From assembly GCF_006716565.1 (NCBI RefSeq), contig NZ_VFPG01000001.1:3038001-3102000 (forward strand): a DNA stretch of 64,000 nt, written 5' to 3'. The stretch's first letter is position 1. Each line of letters opens with the position of its first letter. A model generated the notes under the pieces. It was not told the DNA's origin. It made no database searches and was given only the letters and a program-made list of their open reading frames with translations. This document shows positions 43,458-52,737 of the stretch, piece after piece. Source of the stretch: Nocardia bhagyanarayanae (GTDB lineage Bacteria; Actinomycetota; Actinomycetes; Mycobacteriales; Mycobacteriaceae). A program made the translations under genes and the position numbers.

Positions 43458-45113
43458 TCAGTTCTCGATCTCCATCTCGATCAACGGCTTGCGCAGCAGC
43501 TTGCCGGTGGCGTTGCGCGGCAGTTCGTCGAGGAAGATCACCTCGCGTGGCACCTTGTAGCGGGCCAGGTTCGCCTTGACGTAGTCCTTGATCTCCTGCG
43601 GATCGCGCTTGGAGTCCGGGCCGGGAACGACGAACGCGCGCAGCCGCTTGCCGTACTCGCGGTCGTCGACGCCGACCACGGCGGCCTCGAAGATGTCCTC
43701 GCGCCCGGCGATCAGGTTCTCCACCTCGAGCGGGAAGACGTTCTCGCCGCCGGAGACGATCATGTCGTCGTCGCGGCCATCGATGTAGAGCAGGCCGTCG
43801 GCGTCGAAGTGCCCGACGTCGCCGCTGGACATCATGCCGTCGACGATCTCCTTGGTGCGGCCGTCGGTGTAGCCGGTGAACGCGAATCCGTTGTCCACGA
43901 AGATGGTTCCGGTGACGTTCGGCTCGGTGATCGGCTTGCGGTTCTCGTCGAGCAGCACGATGCGGATGCCGACCGGCGGGCGGCCCGCGGTGGTCGGCGA
44001 CTTGCGCAGGTCTTCCGGGGTGGCCACCGTCATCACGGCGCATTCGGTGGAGCCGTACAGGTTGTAGAGGCTGTCGTTGAAGTGGTCCAGCGTGCGGGTG
44101 ACCACGTCGGGCGCGATGGCCGAACCCGCCGCGAAGATCACCTTGATGCTGCGCACGTCGTACTTGGCGAGCACGTCGTCGCCGAGATCGAGGATGCGCT
44201 GCAGCATGGTCGGCACGACGACCAGCGAGTCCGCGCGGTACTTCTCGATGTTGGCCAGCGTCTGCTCGGGGTTGAAGCGGCGCTGCTGGAAGACGACCCG
44301 GTTGCCGAGCGCCAGACCGAGGGTGAACTGGGAAAGGCCGGTGCCGTGGAAGATCGGCGCGGCCATGATCATCGTGCCGTTGGCGGGCAGCGGCACCCGA
44401 TCGACGAACTGCGCCGAGGCGAACGGGCTGACCCGATCGCGCGGCGCGCCCTTCGGGGTGCCGGTGGTGCCGCTGGTCAGGATGACCATGCCGCCGGGCT
44501 TGGCCGGGGCGGGCAGCGGCGCGGTGGACCGGCCCGCGGACACCGTTTCGACGGTCGGGATCGACGGGTCGGCGTTGTCCTTCTCGTCCACCCAGGTGAG
44601 GATGCGCGGGATCTCGGCGGGAATGGCGCTCATCAGGTCGAGGAACTCGCTGTCGTGCAGCACGGCCTTGACCTTCTCGCGCGTGGCGACGTCGGCGAAC
44701 TGCGGCTTGGCGAAGCCGGTGTTCATCAGCACCGCGCGCACACCGAGCTTGCCGGCGGCCAGCAGGCTGAGCACCATGCCGCGGTGATCGCGGGCCAGCA
44801 CCGCGACGACGTCGCCAGCCCCGATGCCCTGAGCTTCCAGCCCGCGCGCGAAGGCGTTGGACTGGTCGTTGAGCTGGCCGAAGGTCAGCTCGCCGCGCTC
44901 GTCCACGATGGCGGCCGCGTGCGGCCTGGTCTGCGCGGCGTGCATGACGACACCGGCGAAGGGACCGAACTTCAGCACGTTGAACGCCGAGCGTGCCGCG
45001 TGGTCCGGACGCAGCGGGTTGAACAGACCCCGCTTCACCATGACGTTCACGCCGAGTGCGAGATCGCCGGCCTTGCGAACGGAACCGCCGAGCGCGGGAA
45101 AGGACAAAGACAT
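43458..45113 (-). CDS. Long-chain acyl-CoA synthetase (FadD12-like)
   Basis: 551 residues from ATG 45113, with GGAAGG 9 bases ahead. ANL-family motifs: VILTSGTTGTPKGAPR, YGSTECAVMT, SSGDVGHFDADG, DDDMIVSGGENVFPLEVE and the C-terminal Lys in LPRNATGKLLRKPL. The N-terminus (SVRKAGDLALGVNVMVKRGL) matches FadD12-type proteins. About half its residues agree with the ligase immediately upstream on the same strand, so the pair arose by duplication. Activates fatty acids for degradation or lipid building. Confidence 0.9.
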   Translation of the reverse strand: MSLSFPALGGSVRKAGDLALGVNVMVKRGLFNPLRPDHAARSAFNVLKFGPFAGVVMHAAQTRPHAAAIVDERGELTFGQLNDQSNAFARGLEAQGIGAGDVVAVLARDHRGMVLSLLAAGKLGVRAVLMNTGFAKPQFADVATREKVKAVLHDSEFLDLMSAIPAEIPRILTWVDEKDNADPSIPTVETVSAGRSTAPLPAPAKPGGMVILTSGTTGTPKGAPRDRVSPFASAQFVDRVPLPANGTMIMAAPIFHGTGLSQFTLGLALGNRVVFQQRRFNPEQTLANIEKYRADSLVVVPTMLQRILDLGDDVLAKYDVRSIKVIFAAGSAIAPDVVTRTLDHFNDSLYNLYGSTECAVMTVATPEDLRKSPTTAGRPPVGIRIVLLDENRKPITEPNVTGTIFVDNGFAFTGYTDGRTKEIVDGMMSSGDVGHFDADGLLYIDGRDDDMIVSGGENVFPLEVENLIAGREDIFEAAVVGVDDREYGKRLRAFVVPGPDSKRDPQEIKDYVKANLARYKVPREVIFLDELPRNATGKLLRKPLIEMEIEN

Positions 45114-45265
45114 AAGGGACAACCTTCCGCGGTCCAGCCACCGGGACTCGGGGTGGTGTGGACCGCAACATCGAGATCCAGTGCTGGCGCTAACAATAGC
45201 AAGCAACTGTTACCGAGTGTGTCATCCATCTCACCGCGCGGAGGTCTTGTCTTTCGAGAACCTCG

Positions 45266-45312
45266 CGGGTCGCGAATCGGATTGTGCCGCAAGGGCTCCG
45301 ATTCGCGACCCG
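45266..45312. terminator. Hairpin terminator after the second acyl-CoA synthetase
   Basis: Perfect 16-bp arms (CGGGTCGCGAATCGGA at 45266-45281, complement at 45297-45312) with a 15-base loop, starting 12 bp past the stop of the minus-strand gene at 45325. No T-run. It separates the two ligase genes, so they are probably independent transcription units. Confidence 0.65.
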
Positions 45313-45324
45313 GATCGGTCACGA

Positions 45325-46944
45325 TCAGATCTGGTACTCCACGAGCACCCGGCGCAGCAGCTTGCCGGTGGGGTTGCGCGGCAGATCGTCGAGGAAGACG
45401 ACCTCGCGCGGCACCTTGTACCTGGCCAGGTTGTCCTTCACGTAGGCCTTGAGCTCCTCGCCGTCGGGCGTGTGGCCGGGCTCCGGGACGATGAAGGCGC
45501 GCAGCCGCTTGCCGAACTCCACATCGTCCACGCCGATCACCGCGGCGTCGAACACGTCGGGGCGCTCGAGCAGCAGGTTCTCCACCTCCTGCGGGAAGAC
45601 GTTCTCGCCGCCGGAAACGATCATGTCGTCGTCACGGCCGTCGACCATCAGCAGGCCGTTGTCGTCGAAGTGGCCGACGTCGCCGCTGGACATGTAGCCG
45701 TCGATGATCTGCTTGTTGCGGCCGTCGGTGTAGCCCTCGAACGGCGCGCCGCTGCGCACGAAGATGCGCGCGGTGACGTTGCGGTCGGTGACCAGCTGGT
45801 CGTTGTCGTCGTAGAGCCGCACGTCGCAGGTGATCGGCGGGCGACCGACCGTGCCGGGGGCCTGCGCCAGCTCTTCCGGCTTGGCGATGGTGGCGATCGC
45901 GACCTCGGTCGAGCCGTACAGGTTGTGCAGCACCGGACCGAAGACCTCGGCGGCGCGCACGCACAGCTCGGGCGAGAGCGCGGAACCGGCGAGCACGATG
46001 GCCTTCAGCGAGGAGGTGTCGTACTTGGCGCGCACCTCCTCGGGCAGCTCTACCATGCGGTGCAGCATGGTCGGCACCGCGACCAGCATGTCGGCCTTGT
46101 GGTCGGAGACCATCTTCAGCGTCGCCTCGGCGTCGAAGCGGCGGCGCATCACGATCTTGTTGGACAGCACGGTGCCGACCAACCAGGTGCCGAGGCCGGT
46201 GCTGTGGAAGATCGGCGAGACGATCACCATCGTGCCGAACTTCTGGAACGGAATGCGGTCGACGAACTGCGCGGTGGCCATCGGCGTCACCTTGGTGCGC
46301 GGCGCGCCCTTGGGCAGGCCGGTGGTGCCGCTGGTCAGGATGATGAAGCCGCCGGCCTTGCTAGGCGCGGGCAGCGGCTCGGTGGAGTTCGCGGCGATCA
46401 GGTCGTCGAAGGTCTGCGCGCCCTGCGGCAGCTGGGCGCCCTCGTCGACCCACGTCAGGTAGCGCGGCAGGTCGGCGGGCAGCGCGTCGAGCAGCCCGAG
46501 GAACTCGCTGTCGTGCAGCACCGCCTTCACCTTCTCGCGGGCGCACACCTCGGCGAACTGCGGCTTGGCGAAGCCGGTGTTCATCAACGCGATCCGGGCG
46601 CCTAGTTTGCCCGCGGCGATCATCGACATGATCAGGCCGCGGTGGTCGCGGGCCAGCACGCCGATCACGGTGCCCTCGGTGATACCGGCCGATTGCAGGC
46701 CGCGCGCGACGGCGGTGGACTGCTCGTCCAGCTCGCGATAGGTCAGTTCGCCGCGTTCGTCCGCGAGGGCGACCTGGTCCGGCGCGATCCGCGCGGAATG
46801 CCGCACCAGGGCCGCCTGCGGGCCGAACGCCTTGGTCTCGCGCATGGTGCGCAGTGTCTCCAGCGGCGCCTTCGGATCGCTGACTCCACGAGACCGCAAC
46901 ACCCCAAGGGCCTTCACCGTTTCCAGCGCACGCGCCATGCTCAC
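45325..46944 (-). CDS. Acyl-CoA synthetase (FadD type), duplicate of the neighbouring gene
   Basis: 539 residues from GTG 46944, with GGAGGA 7 bases ahead; an ATG six bases further in is the alternative. Motifs: FIILTSGTTGLPKGAPR, YGSTEVAIAT, SSGDVGHFDDNG, DDDMIVSGGENVFPQEVE and LPRNPTGKLLRRVL with the catalytic Lys. Closely related to the ligase at 43458 through the whole core. Acts on fatty acids; chain-length preference cannot be told. Confidence 0.9.
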   Translation of the reverse strand: MSMARALETVKALGVLRSRGVSDPKAPLETLRTMRETKAFGPQAALVRHSARIAPDQVALADERGELTYRELDEQSTAVARGLQSAGITEGTVIGVLARDHRGLIMSMIAAGKLGARIALMNTGFAKPQFAEVCAREKVKAVLHDSEFLGLLDALPADLPRYLTWVDEGAQLPQGAQTFDDLIAANSTEPLPAPSKAGGFIILTSGTTGLPKGAPRTKVTPMATAQFVDRIPFQKFGTMVIVSPIFHSTGLGTWLVGTVLSNKIVMRRRFDAEATLKMVSDHKADMLVAVPTMLHRMVELPEEVRAKYDTSSLKAIVLAGSALSPELCVRAAEVFGPVLHNLYGSTEVAIATIAKPEELAQAPGTVGRPPITCDVRLYDDNDQLVTDRNVTARIFVRSGAPFEGYTDGRNKQIIDGYMSSGDVGHFDDNGLLMVDGRDDDMIVSGGENVFPQEVENLLLERPDVFDAAVIGVDDVEFGKRLRAFIVPEPGHTPDGEELKAYVKDNLARYKVPREVVFLDDLPRNPTGKLLRRVLVEYQI

Positions 46945-47185
46945 CTCGAACTCCTCCACTGAACACTCGCGTCGGCACTCGACCTCGCGATCGGCTATGT
47001 GGATGCCTACCGTAGCAGCGAACGTGTCATGGGTCACATGCAAAGGCGGCAAAGCGGACAATGGTCCTGTGTGACGTGGCATCGCCGGCGCGGGTCTCTC
47101 CGGGCGGCGCCAGTGGCTCGCTCCCGCGGCCTCGCCACCCGCCCGAGCCGACGCACGACACCCGCCGCCCGGAGGGGACACCGAC

Positions 47186-48166
47186 ATGTCGAGAAATCTG
47201 ACCCAACTGGAATTGCTGATCGAGCTGGAGCCGATCGTCGAGCGCGAACTGAATCGGCACCTCGCGACGGCCAAGAACTGGCACCCGCACGACTACGTGC
47301 CCTGGGGTGAGGGCCGCAACTACGCCGCGATGGGCGGCGCCGACTGGGAACCGGAACAGTCGCGGCTGTCCGAAGTGGCCAGGGCGGCCATGGTGGTCAA
47401 CTTGCTCACCGAGGACAACTTGCCCTCCTACCACCGCGAGATCGCCGAGAGCTTCTCCCGGGACGGGGCATGGGGCACCTGGGTCGGCCGCTGGACCGCC
47501 GAGGAGAACCGGCACGGCATCACGATGCGTGACTATCTCGTCGTCACCAGGGGAGTGGATCCGGTCGCGCTGGAACGCGCCCGCATGGTGCACATGACCA
47601 AGGGCGCCGACACGCCCGCCGCCTGGGACGACGAGACCAACGCGCTCTACGGCTTGGCGTACGTGACCTTCCAGGAGCTCGCCACTCGAGTGAGTCACCG
47701 CAACACCGGCAAGGTCTGCGACGACCCGATCGCGGACAAGATGCTGCAACGCATCGCCGCGGACGAGAACCTGCACATGGTCTTCTACCGCAACATGTGC
47801 GAAGCGGCCCTCGAGCTCACCCCCGACCAGGCGCTGGAGGCGATCTCGATGATCGTGCGGAGGTTCCGGATGCCGGGTGTCGGCATGCCGGACTTCCGTC
47901 GAAAGGCGGCGCTCATCGCCAAACACGGCATCTACGATCCGCGCCAGCATCTGGACGACGTGGTGATGCCGGTGTTGCGGAAGTGGAACATCTTCGACCG
48001 CACCGGCTTCGGACCGCCCGGCGAGCAGTGCCGGGACGAGCTCGGCGCGTTCGTCGAGCAGTTGGATCGGGATGCGGCGCGGTTCGAGGAACGGCGCGAT
48101 CGGATATTGATGGCCGAGACGGCTCGCCGATTGGCCGCCGAGACCGGAGATTCCGGACGAGGTTGA
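47186..48166 (+). CDS. Acyl-ACP desaturase (DesA-like)
   Basis: 326 residues. A ferritin-like di-iron protein: the ligand motifs LLTEDNLPSYH, EENRHGITMRDY (ExxH) and ADENLHMVFYRNM (second ExxH) have the spacing of plant-type stearoyl-ACP desaturases and of mycobacterial DesA1 (Rv0824c). It introduces a double bond into an ACP-bound acyl chain, a step in mycolic acid or unsaturated fatty-acid synthesis. GGAGGGG precedes the ATG. It is divergent from the acyl-CoA ligase gene. Confidence 0.93.
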   Translation: MSRNLTQLELLIELEPIVERELNRHLATAKNWHPHDYVPWGEGRNYAAMGGADWEPEQSRLSEVARAAMVVNLLTEDNLPSYHREIAESFSRDGAWGTWVGRWTAEENRHGITMRDYLVVTRGVDPVALERARMVHMTKGADTPAAWDDETNALYGLAYVTFQELATRVSHRNTGKVCDDPIADKMLQRIAADENLHMVFYRNMCEAALELTPDQALEAISMIVRRFRMPGVGMPDFRRKAALIAKHGIYDPRQHLDDVVMPVLRKWNIFDRTGFGPPGEQCRDELGAFVEQLDRDAARFEERRDRILMAETARRLAAETGDSGRG

Positions 48167-48401
48167 GCCGTGACGACTTCCCCTCGTGGCGGAAGCAGCT
48201 CGGAGACCGGCGGCCCGAGGTGCCGGGCGGGCTCGAGTGGTAACGCCCGGTGCGGCGCTGGTTCGAGTCGTCAGGCCCGTCGAGATCGTAAGTCTCTGCG
48301 GCGCTGGGTCGTTCATCCTGTCGCGCGGCGGGGATGCGTGTGACGGGGCGAGGCGACCGGTTCGCCGCGGCGGCGTGGTGGCCGCCGCGACGAATCGCGG
48401 G

Positions 48402-49043
48402 TCAGTTGTAGACCGCGCCCATCGAGGGGATGGAGACGGTGCCGCGCTGGTACTGGTAGCCGTCCGGGTTGGCGTCGCTGACCGGGACCGACCAGCGGTG
48501 CCACAGGGTTCCGTACACCGCGGAGACGATCATGCCGGGGCCGAGGTCGAGCGCCCTGGAACGGATGGTGGTGTCGACCGGAACGTCGTTGTGCTCGTAG
48601 AGCACCTCGGTGCCGCTGCGTCCGTTGGACAGGTTGACCCACAGCGCTTCCATCTTGGCGCCGCCCTGGTTCGGCGAGATGGTGCCTGGTCCGCCGAAGA
48701 AGCCGAGGCGGAAACCGTCGACGCCGAGCGCGATGCCCGACCCGTATACGCCGGGGCCCTGGCCGCGGCCGATGTCGGACTGCGCCGGAATCTGGAACGG
48801 CTGGGCGGGCAGCGCGACCTTGCTCTTGGCGGGCAACCGGTCCCGCTCGGCGAGGAGCCGATCGATCGCCTCCTCCGCCATCGGATTACCTTCGGCGGCC
48901 TCCCGCAGTTTCTGCACCGCGATGCCCCAGTCCACGGTCGGGACCTCGGGCTCCGCCGCCGCGCTTCCGCTGAACACCGTTGCCAACACGGCCGAAACGG
49001 CCGCCGCCGCGGTGAGATGACGCTTGAAACTCAGTCGACGCAT
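48402..49043 (-). CDS. Secreted protein of unknown function
   Basis: 213 residues with a clear signal peptide (about 1-30, ending SAAA) and AAGGAGA 7 bases before ATG 49043. The mature part begins with a short charged helix (VQKLREAAEGNPMAEEAIDRLL) and continues as a beta-rich, glycine-rich domain (GPGVYGSGIALGVDGFRLGFFGGPG, MIVSAVYGTLWHRW). No cysteine, lipobox or enzyme motif. Family not recognised, but the composition is that of nocardial envelope or secreted proteins. Confidence 0.75.
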   Translation of the reverse strand: MRRLSFKRHLTAAAAVSAVLATVFSGSAAAEPEVPTVDWGIAVQKLREAAEGNPMAEEAIDRLLAERDRLPAKSKVALPAQPFQIPAQSDIGRGQGPGVYGSGIALGVDGFRLGFFGGPGTISPNQGGAKMEALWVNLSNGRSGTEVLYEHNDVPVDTTIRSRALDLGPGMIVSAVYGTLWHRWSVPVSDANPDGYQYQRGTVSIPSMGAVYN

Positions 49044-49219
49044 AACCAATCTCCTTGCCAGAGTCCTTGGTACAGCCTTTACTGAAATTCGTCCGCTACC
49101 TTCGCGGTATCTGCGAGACCCTAGCCGATCCCCCAAACCCCCGACAGCCCACCCCGCGCACCGGAAAAATCGCGGGGTCGGCCGTCCGGGCCGCCCTGCG
49201 GAAAGCCCTGGGGCATAAA

Positions 49220-49257
49220 GAAACCGGTGCGGGGCCACCCAACCCCGCACCGGTTTC
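49220..49257 (-). terminator. Terminator of the acyl-CoA dehydrogenase operon
   Basis: Perfect 15-bp stem (49220-49234 with 49243-49257), 8-base loop, 16 bp past the stop at 49274. On the minus strand it is followed by TTTAT, giving a canonical intrinsic terminator. Confidence 0.8.
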
Positions 49258-49273
49258 GTTGTGGGTCAGCGCG

Positions 49274-50497
49274 TCACTTGAGTTCGGCGCTGGTCTTGCC
49301 GAGCACCCGGCGCGCCACGATGAGCTGCTGGATCTGCTGGGTGCCTTCGAAGATGTCGAGGATCTTGGAGTCGCGGCCCCACTTCTCCAGCAGGGTGCGC
49401 TGGGAGTAGCCGATGGTGCCCGCCAGCTCGACGGCCTTGAGGGTGATGTCGGTGCCGGTGCGGCCCGCCTTGGCCTTCGACATGGAGGCTTCCAGCGAGT
49501 TGGGCTTCTTGTTGTCGGCCATCCACGCCGCGCGCAGCGCGAGCAGGTAGGCGGACTCGTAATCGGCTTCCATGCGCAGGAATTCGGCCGCCGCCGCGTG
49601 CTGGTTGATCGCCGGGGTGTCGTAGGAGATGTCGATACCGGCAGCGGTCAGGATGGCGCGCAGCTCCTCGAGCGCGGCGCGCGCCACGCCGACGGCCATC
49701 GCCGCCACCAGCGGACGGGTGTTGTCGAAGGTCTGCATGACCCCCGCGAAACCCTTCTCCACGTTGACTTCCGGGCTGCCGAGGATGTTGTCGGCGGGAA
49801 TCCGGCAGTCCTGCAACAGGAGCACGGCGGTGTCGGACGCCTTGATGCCGAGCTTGTGCTCGAGCCGGGCCACCGACAGACCGGGAGCGTCGCGCGGCAC
49901 GACGAACGACTTGATCGCCGCGCGGCCAAGGCTCTTGTCGACGGTCGCCCACACCACGATGTGGGTGGCGCGCTGACCGGCGGTGACGAAGATCTTCTCG
50001 CCGTTGAGCACCCACTCGTCACCGTCGCGCACCGCGGTGGTGGTGACGGCGGCGGAGTCGGAGCCGAAGGACGGCTCGGTGATGGCCATCGCGGCCCACA
50101 CCTTGCCGAAGCGCTTCAGCTGCTCGTCGGTGGCGACGGCCGCGATGGCCGCGTTGCCGAGACCCTGGTAGGGGATCGACAGCATCAGGCCGACGTCGCC
50201 CCACGAGGTCTCCAGGGCGTTCAGCAGCGCGGACATGTTGCCGCCGTTGGTGTTTCCGAGCAGCTCGGTGGCGTGCGCGTCGGACTCGTCGGAACGGCCG
50301 CCCGCGGCGCCGCCGATCTTCTGGGTGCCGGAGTCGGCGAGGCCCTCCACCATGGCGGCCATGGTGTCCAGCTCGACCGGGTACTCGTGCTCGGCGAGGT
50401 CGTATTTGCGCGAGATCGGTCGGAAGATCTCCGAGGCCACCTGGTGGGCCTGGTTGGCGCTGGCCCGCAGCTTCTTGGGGAGTTCGAGGTTGATCAT
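49274..50497 (-). CDS. Acyl-CoA dehydrogenase (FadE23-like)
   Basis: 407 residues. The flavin/substrate region (AMAITEPSFGSDSAAVTTTAVRDG, then GEKIFVTAGQRATHIVV) and the C-terminal IFEGTQQIQQLIVARRVLG with GTQQ are standard for the family. The catalytic base is not certain by eye. It starts 34 bp after the stop of a second dehydrogenase. The pair has the order and sizes of Rv3139-Rv3140 (fadE24-fadE23) of M. tuberculosis, and such paired FadEs often form heterotetramers. AGGAGA precedes the ATG. Confidence 0.88.
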   Translation of the reverse strand: MINLELPKKLRASANQAHQVASEIFRPISRKYDLAEHEYPVELDTMAAMVEGLADSGTQKIGGAAGGRSDESDAHATELLGNTNGGNMSALLNALETSWGDVGLMLSIPYQGLGNAAIAAVATDEQLKRFGKVWAAMAITEPSFGSDSAAVTTTAVRDGDEWVLNGEKIFVTAGQRATHIVVWATVDKSLGRAAIKSFVVPRDAPGLSVARLEHKLGIKASDTAVLLLQDCRIPADNILGSPEVNVEKGFAGVMQTFDNTRPLVAAMAVGVARAALEELRAILTAAGIDISYDTPAINQHAAAAEFLRMEADYESAYLLALRAAWMADNKKPNSLEASMSKAKAGRTGTDITLKAVELAGTIGYSQRTLLEKWGRDSKILDIFEGTQQIQQLIVARRVLGKTSAELK

Positions 50498-50531
50498 TGT
50501 TGAAGGTCTCCTGAAGGAAGGAACGAGCCGA

Positions 50532-51923
50532 TCAGATGAGCACGACACCCTCGGCGACGCCGATGGCCCGCAGATCGCGGTACCAGCGCTCGACCGGGTG
50601 TTCCTTGGTGAAGCCGTGGCCGCCGAGCAGCTGCACGCCGTCCAGACCGATCTGCATGCCCTTGTCGGTGGCCAGCTTGCGGGCCAGCGCCGCCTCACGG
50701 CCGAAGGACAGGCCCTGCTCGGCGCGTGACGCACCCCGCAGGGTCACGAGCCGCAGGCCGTCGAGCTCGATGGCGATGTTGGCGACCATGAAGGCGACCG
50801 CCTGGCGGTGCGAGATCGGCTCGCCGAACGCCTCGCGCTCGTTGACGTAGGGGATCACGTAGTCCAGCACGGCCTGGCCGGTGCCCGCGGCGAGCGAAGC
50901 CCAGCCCAGTCGCGCGAGGCGCACCGCGTCGGCGTACTCCTCGGCGCGGGTCTTGGCGTCGCCGTCGCCGAGCACGGCGTCGGCGGGGACCGCGACGTCG
51001 TTGAGCAGCAGGCGGCCGATGCCCGCGGCGCGCAGACCCATGCTCGGGTCGGCCTCCACGACCAGGCCCGGCGCGTCGGACTCGACGATGAACAGGGCGG
51101 GACGGCCGTCGAGTTCGGCGGCGATCAGGAACAGCTCGGCGTCCGCGGCGGCGGGCACCAGGCTCTTGACGCCGTTGAGGCGGTAGCCGCTCGGCGAGCG
51201 GGTGGCCTTGGTCTGCAGCGCGAACGGGTCGAACAGGGCGCGCGGCTCGTTGATCACGACCGAGGCCTGCGGCACGTTCTCGCCGGTGAAGGCGGGCAGG
51301 TAGGTCTTCTGCTGGGAATCGGTGCCCCACTGGGAGAGGGCGACCGCGACGCCGCTCGGCGCCAGGATCGGCAGCGCGAGGCCCATGTCACCGTGCGCGA
51401 GCGCCTCGGCGACCATCGAGTTGGTGACCGCGCCGCGTTCGGAGGCCGCACCCTCGAGCTCCTCGGGCACGTTGATCAGGGTGATGCCGAGTTCGGCGGC
51501 GCGCTCGAGCAGGTCGCGCGGCGCCTTGGCGGAGTTGTCGGCCTCGTAGGCCGCGGGGCGCAGGATCTCGGCGGCGAATTCCTTCACCGTCTCGACGATC
51601 ATCTGCTGCTCGTCGGAGGGGGTGATGTCGAAGAGGTCCTTCTTCTTCGACTCGTTGTCCGCGAGCCGCTTGGGGGCGCCGCCGCCCGCGACCTTGTTGA
51701 ACGCGCGGGTGGCCGCACCCAGGGTGCGGAAGCCGGTCTTGGTGCCTTCGTAGGTGACTCGCTCGATCGGCTTGCGCAGGTTGTACTTCTCGGCGAGCTC
51801 CGACCCGGTGAGGGTTGTCATGACCCGCATCGCCGCGCCCATCCAGTCCCGCTTGGGCTGGTTGAGGCCGACGGCGGACGTGTCTGGACGTCGCGTCGTT
51901 GCGCTGTCTCGAGTGCTCATCAT
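50532..51923 (-). CDS. Acyl-CoA dehydrogenase (FadE24-like), first gene of pair
   Basis: 463 residues; three adjacent start codons (GTG 51926, ATG 51923, ATG 51920) cannot be separated. About 100 N-terminal residues (PKRDWMGAAMRVMTTLTGSELAEKYNLRKPIERVTYEG..) precede the dehydrogenase core, as in FadE24. The core is diverged: the usual flavin motif is VVINEPRALFDPFALQTKA, and the C-terminus ends LLGGHGFTKEHPVERWYRDLRAIGVAEG. It may be the non-catalytic or flavin-poor subunit of a heteromer with the next gene. Twin operators lie just upstream. Confidence 0.88.
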   Translation of the reverse strand: MMSTRDSATTRRPDTSAVGLNQPKRDWMGAAMRVMTTLTGSELAEKYNLRKPIERVTYEGTKTGFRTLGAATRAFNKVAGGGAPKRLADNESKKKDLFDITPSDEQQMIVETVKEFAAEILRPAAYEADNSAKAPRDLLERAAELGITLINVPEELEGAASERGAVTNSMVAEALAHGDMGLALPILAPSGVAVALSQWGTDSQQKTYLPAFTGENVPQASVVINEPRALFDPFALQTKATRSPSGYRLNGVKSLVPAAADAELFLIAAELDGRPALFIVESDAPGLVVEADPSMGLRAAGIGRLLLNDVAVPADAVLGDGDAKTRAEEYADAVRLARLGWASLAAGTGQAVLDYVIPYVNEREAFGEPISHRQAVAFMVANIAIELDGLRLVTLRGASRAEQGLSFGREAALARKLATDKGMQIGLDGVQLLGGHGFTKEHPVERWYRDLRAIGVAEGVVLI

Positions 51924-51967
51924 CACCTGTTTTCTCGGGTGGGTGGGTGAGGTCTTGTCCCAGCTAT

Positions 51968-52004
51968 CTTACTCCTGAGTAAGGCAATCTTACTCCAGAG
52001 TAAG
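51968..52004. promoter_or_regulatory. Twin palindromic operators of the FadE pair
   Basis: CTTACTCCTGAGTAAG (51968-51983) and CTTACTCCAGAGTAAG (51989-52004): two perfect 7-2-7 palindromes, 21 bp apart (two helical turns), 45 bp upstream of the FadE24-like start. Regularity and position strongly suggest a dimeric repressor, probably TetR-type and acyl-CoA responsive; its gene is not in the immediate neighbourhood. Confidence 0.8.
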
Positions 52005-52215
52005 AAGACCGTCGAGCGGCCGTCCGAGTCGATGGTGCCGGAGGTTGCGGACGCATGCTGGACGGGCGACCGATTCGCCTCTCGATCCCAGGTGTCGACC
52101 GTTTTTTCAGTGATACCTCACGATTGTCCAATAGTGAAACGAATGTGCTTCACAAGTCTGCGGATTCGGCTACGGTGGCGGCACGTTGTCTGCCCCCGAA
52201 ATGGAGGTCTTGTTC

Positions 52216-52518
52216 ATGAAACGGCTTGTGGTATCGGTCGGGTTCGCGGTGGCGGTGGGATTGGCCGCACCGGTCGCGGGCGCCGCGCCCGGACTGCCGT
52301 TGACGCCCATCGATGTGGATACGGGCGGGCCGCCACGGGTGGATTTCGGTTCCGGCGCACCGGTCTTCGATTTGGGCTCGGGTGAGGGCGGTACGGGCAT
52401 CGACCTCGGTTCGGGCGAGGTCGGGTTCCCGTCCGGGTCGGCGGGTTCGGGATCAGGGGAGTCCGGTTCGGTGACGGGGTCGGGAACCGGATCCGCGCGG
52501 CCCGGTAGCGCGGACTGA
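52216..52518 (+). CDS. Small secreted Gly/Ser-rich protein
   Basis: 100 residues from ATG 52216, chosen because TGGAGG lies 9 bases ahead and the signal peptide then begins MKRLVVSVGF and ends AGA. The mature 75 residues are low-complexity, dominated by Gly, Ser and Asp (DFGSGAPVFDLGSGEGG, IDLGSGEV). No cysteine or known domain. Probably an exported, disordered protein; function unknown. Confidence 0.6.
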   Translation: MKRLVVSVGFAVAVGLAAPVAGAAPGLPLTPIDVDTGGPPRVDFGSGAPVFDLGSGEGGTGIDLGSGEVGFPSGSAGSGSGESGSVTGSGTGSARPGSAD

Positions 52519-52737
52519 GCGAGGCGGCTCTGCGGGGCTGCCGTGGCGCGGTGGTTCCGCGGAGCCGATCGCCGTCCGGGGGTGCGGCCGAACTCGCCGA
52601 AGCGCGCGCAAACCTCTGAGCGCTGTGCCCAGCAGCGGGTTCGCTGCGACGGCTCGAGGGTCGATGTGCGGCTCGGGATGCGGACACCCGTCGCGCGAGG
52701 TATGGCCGGACGCTCGGCGCTGTGTCATGGTGACGGG

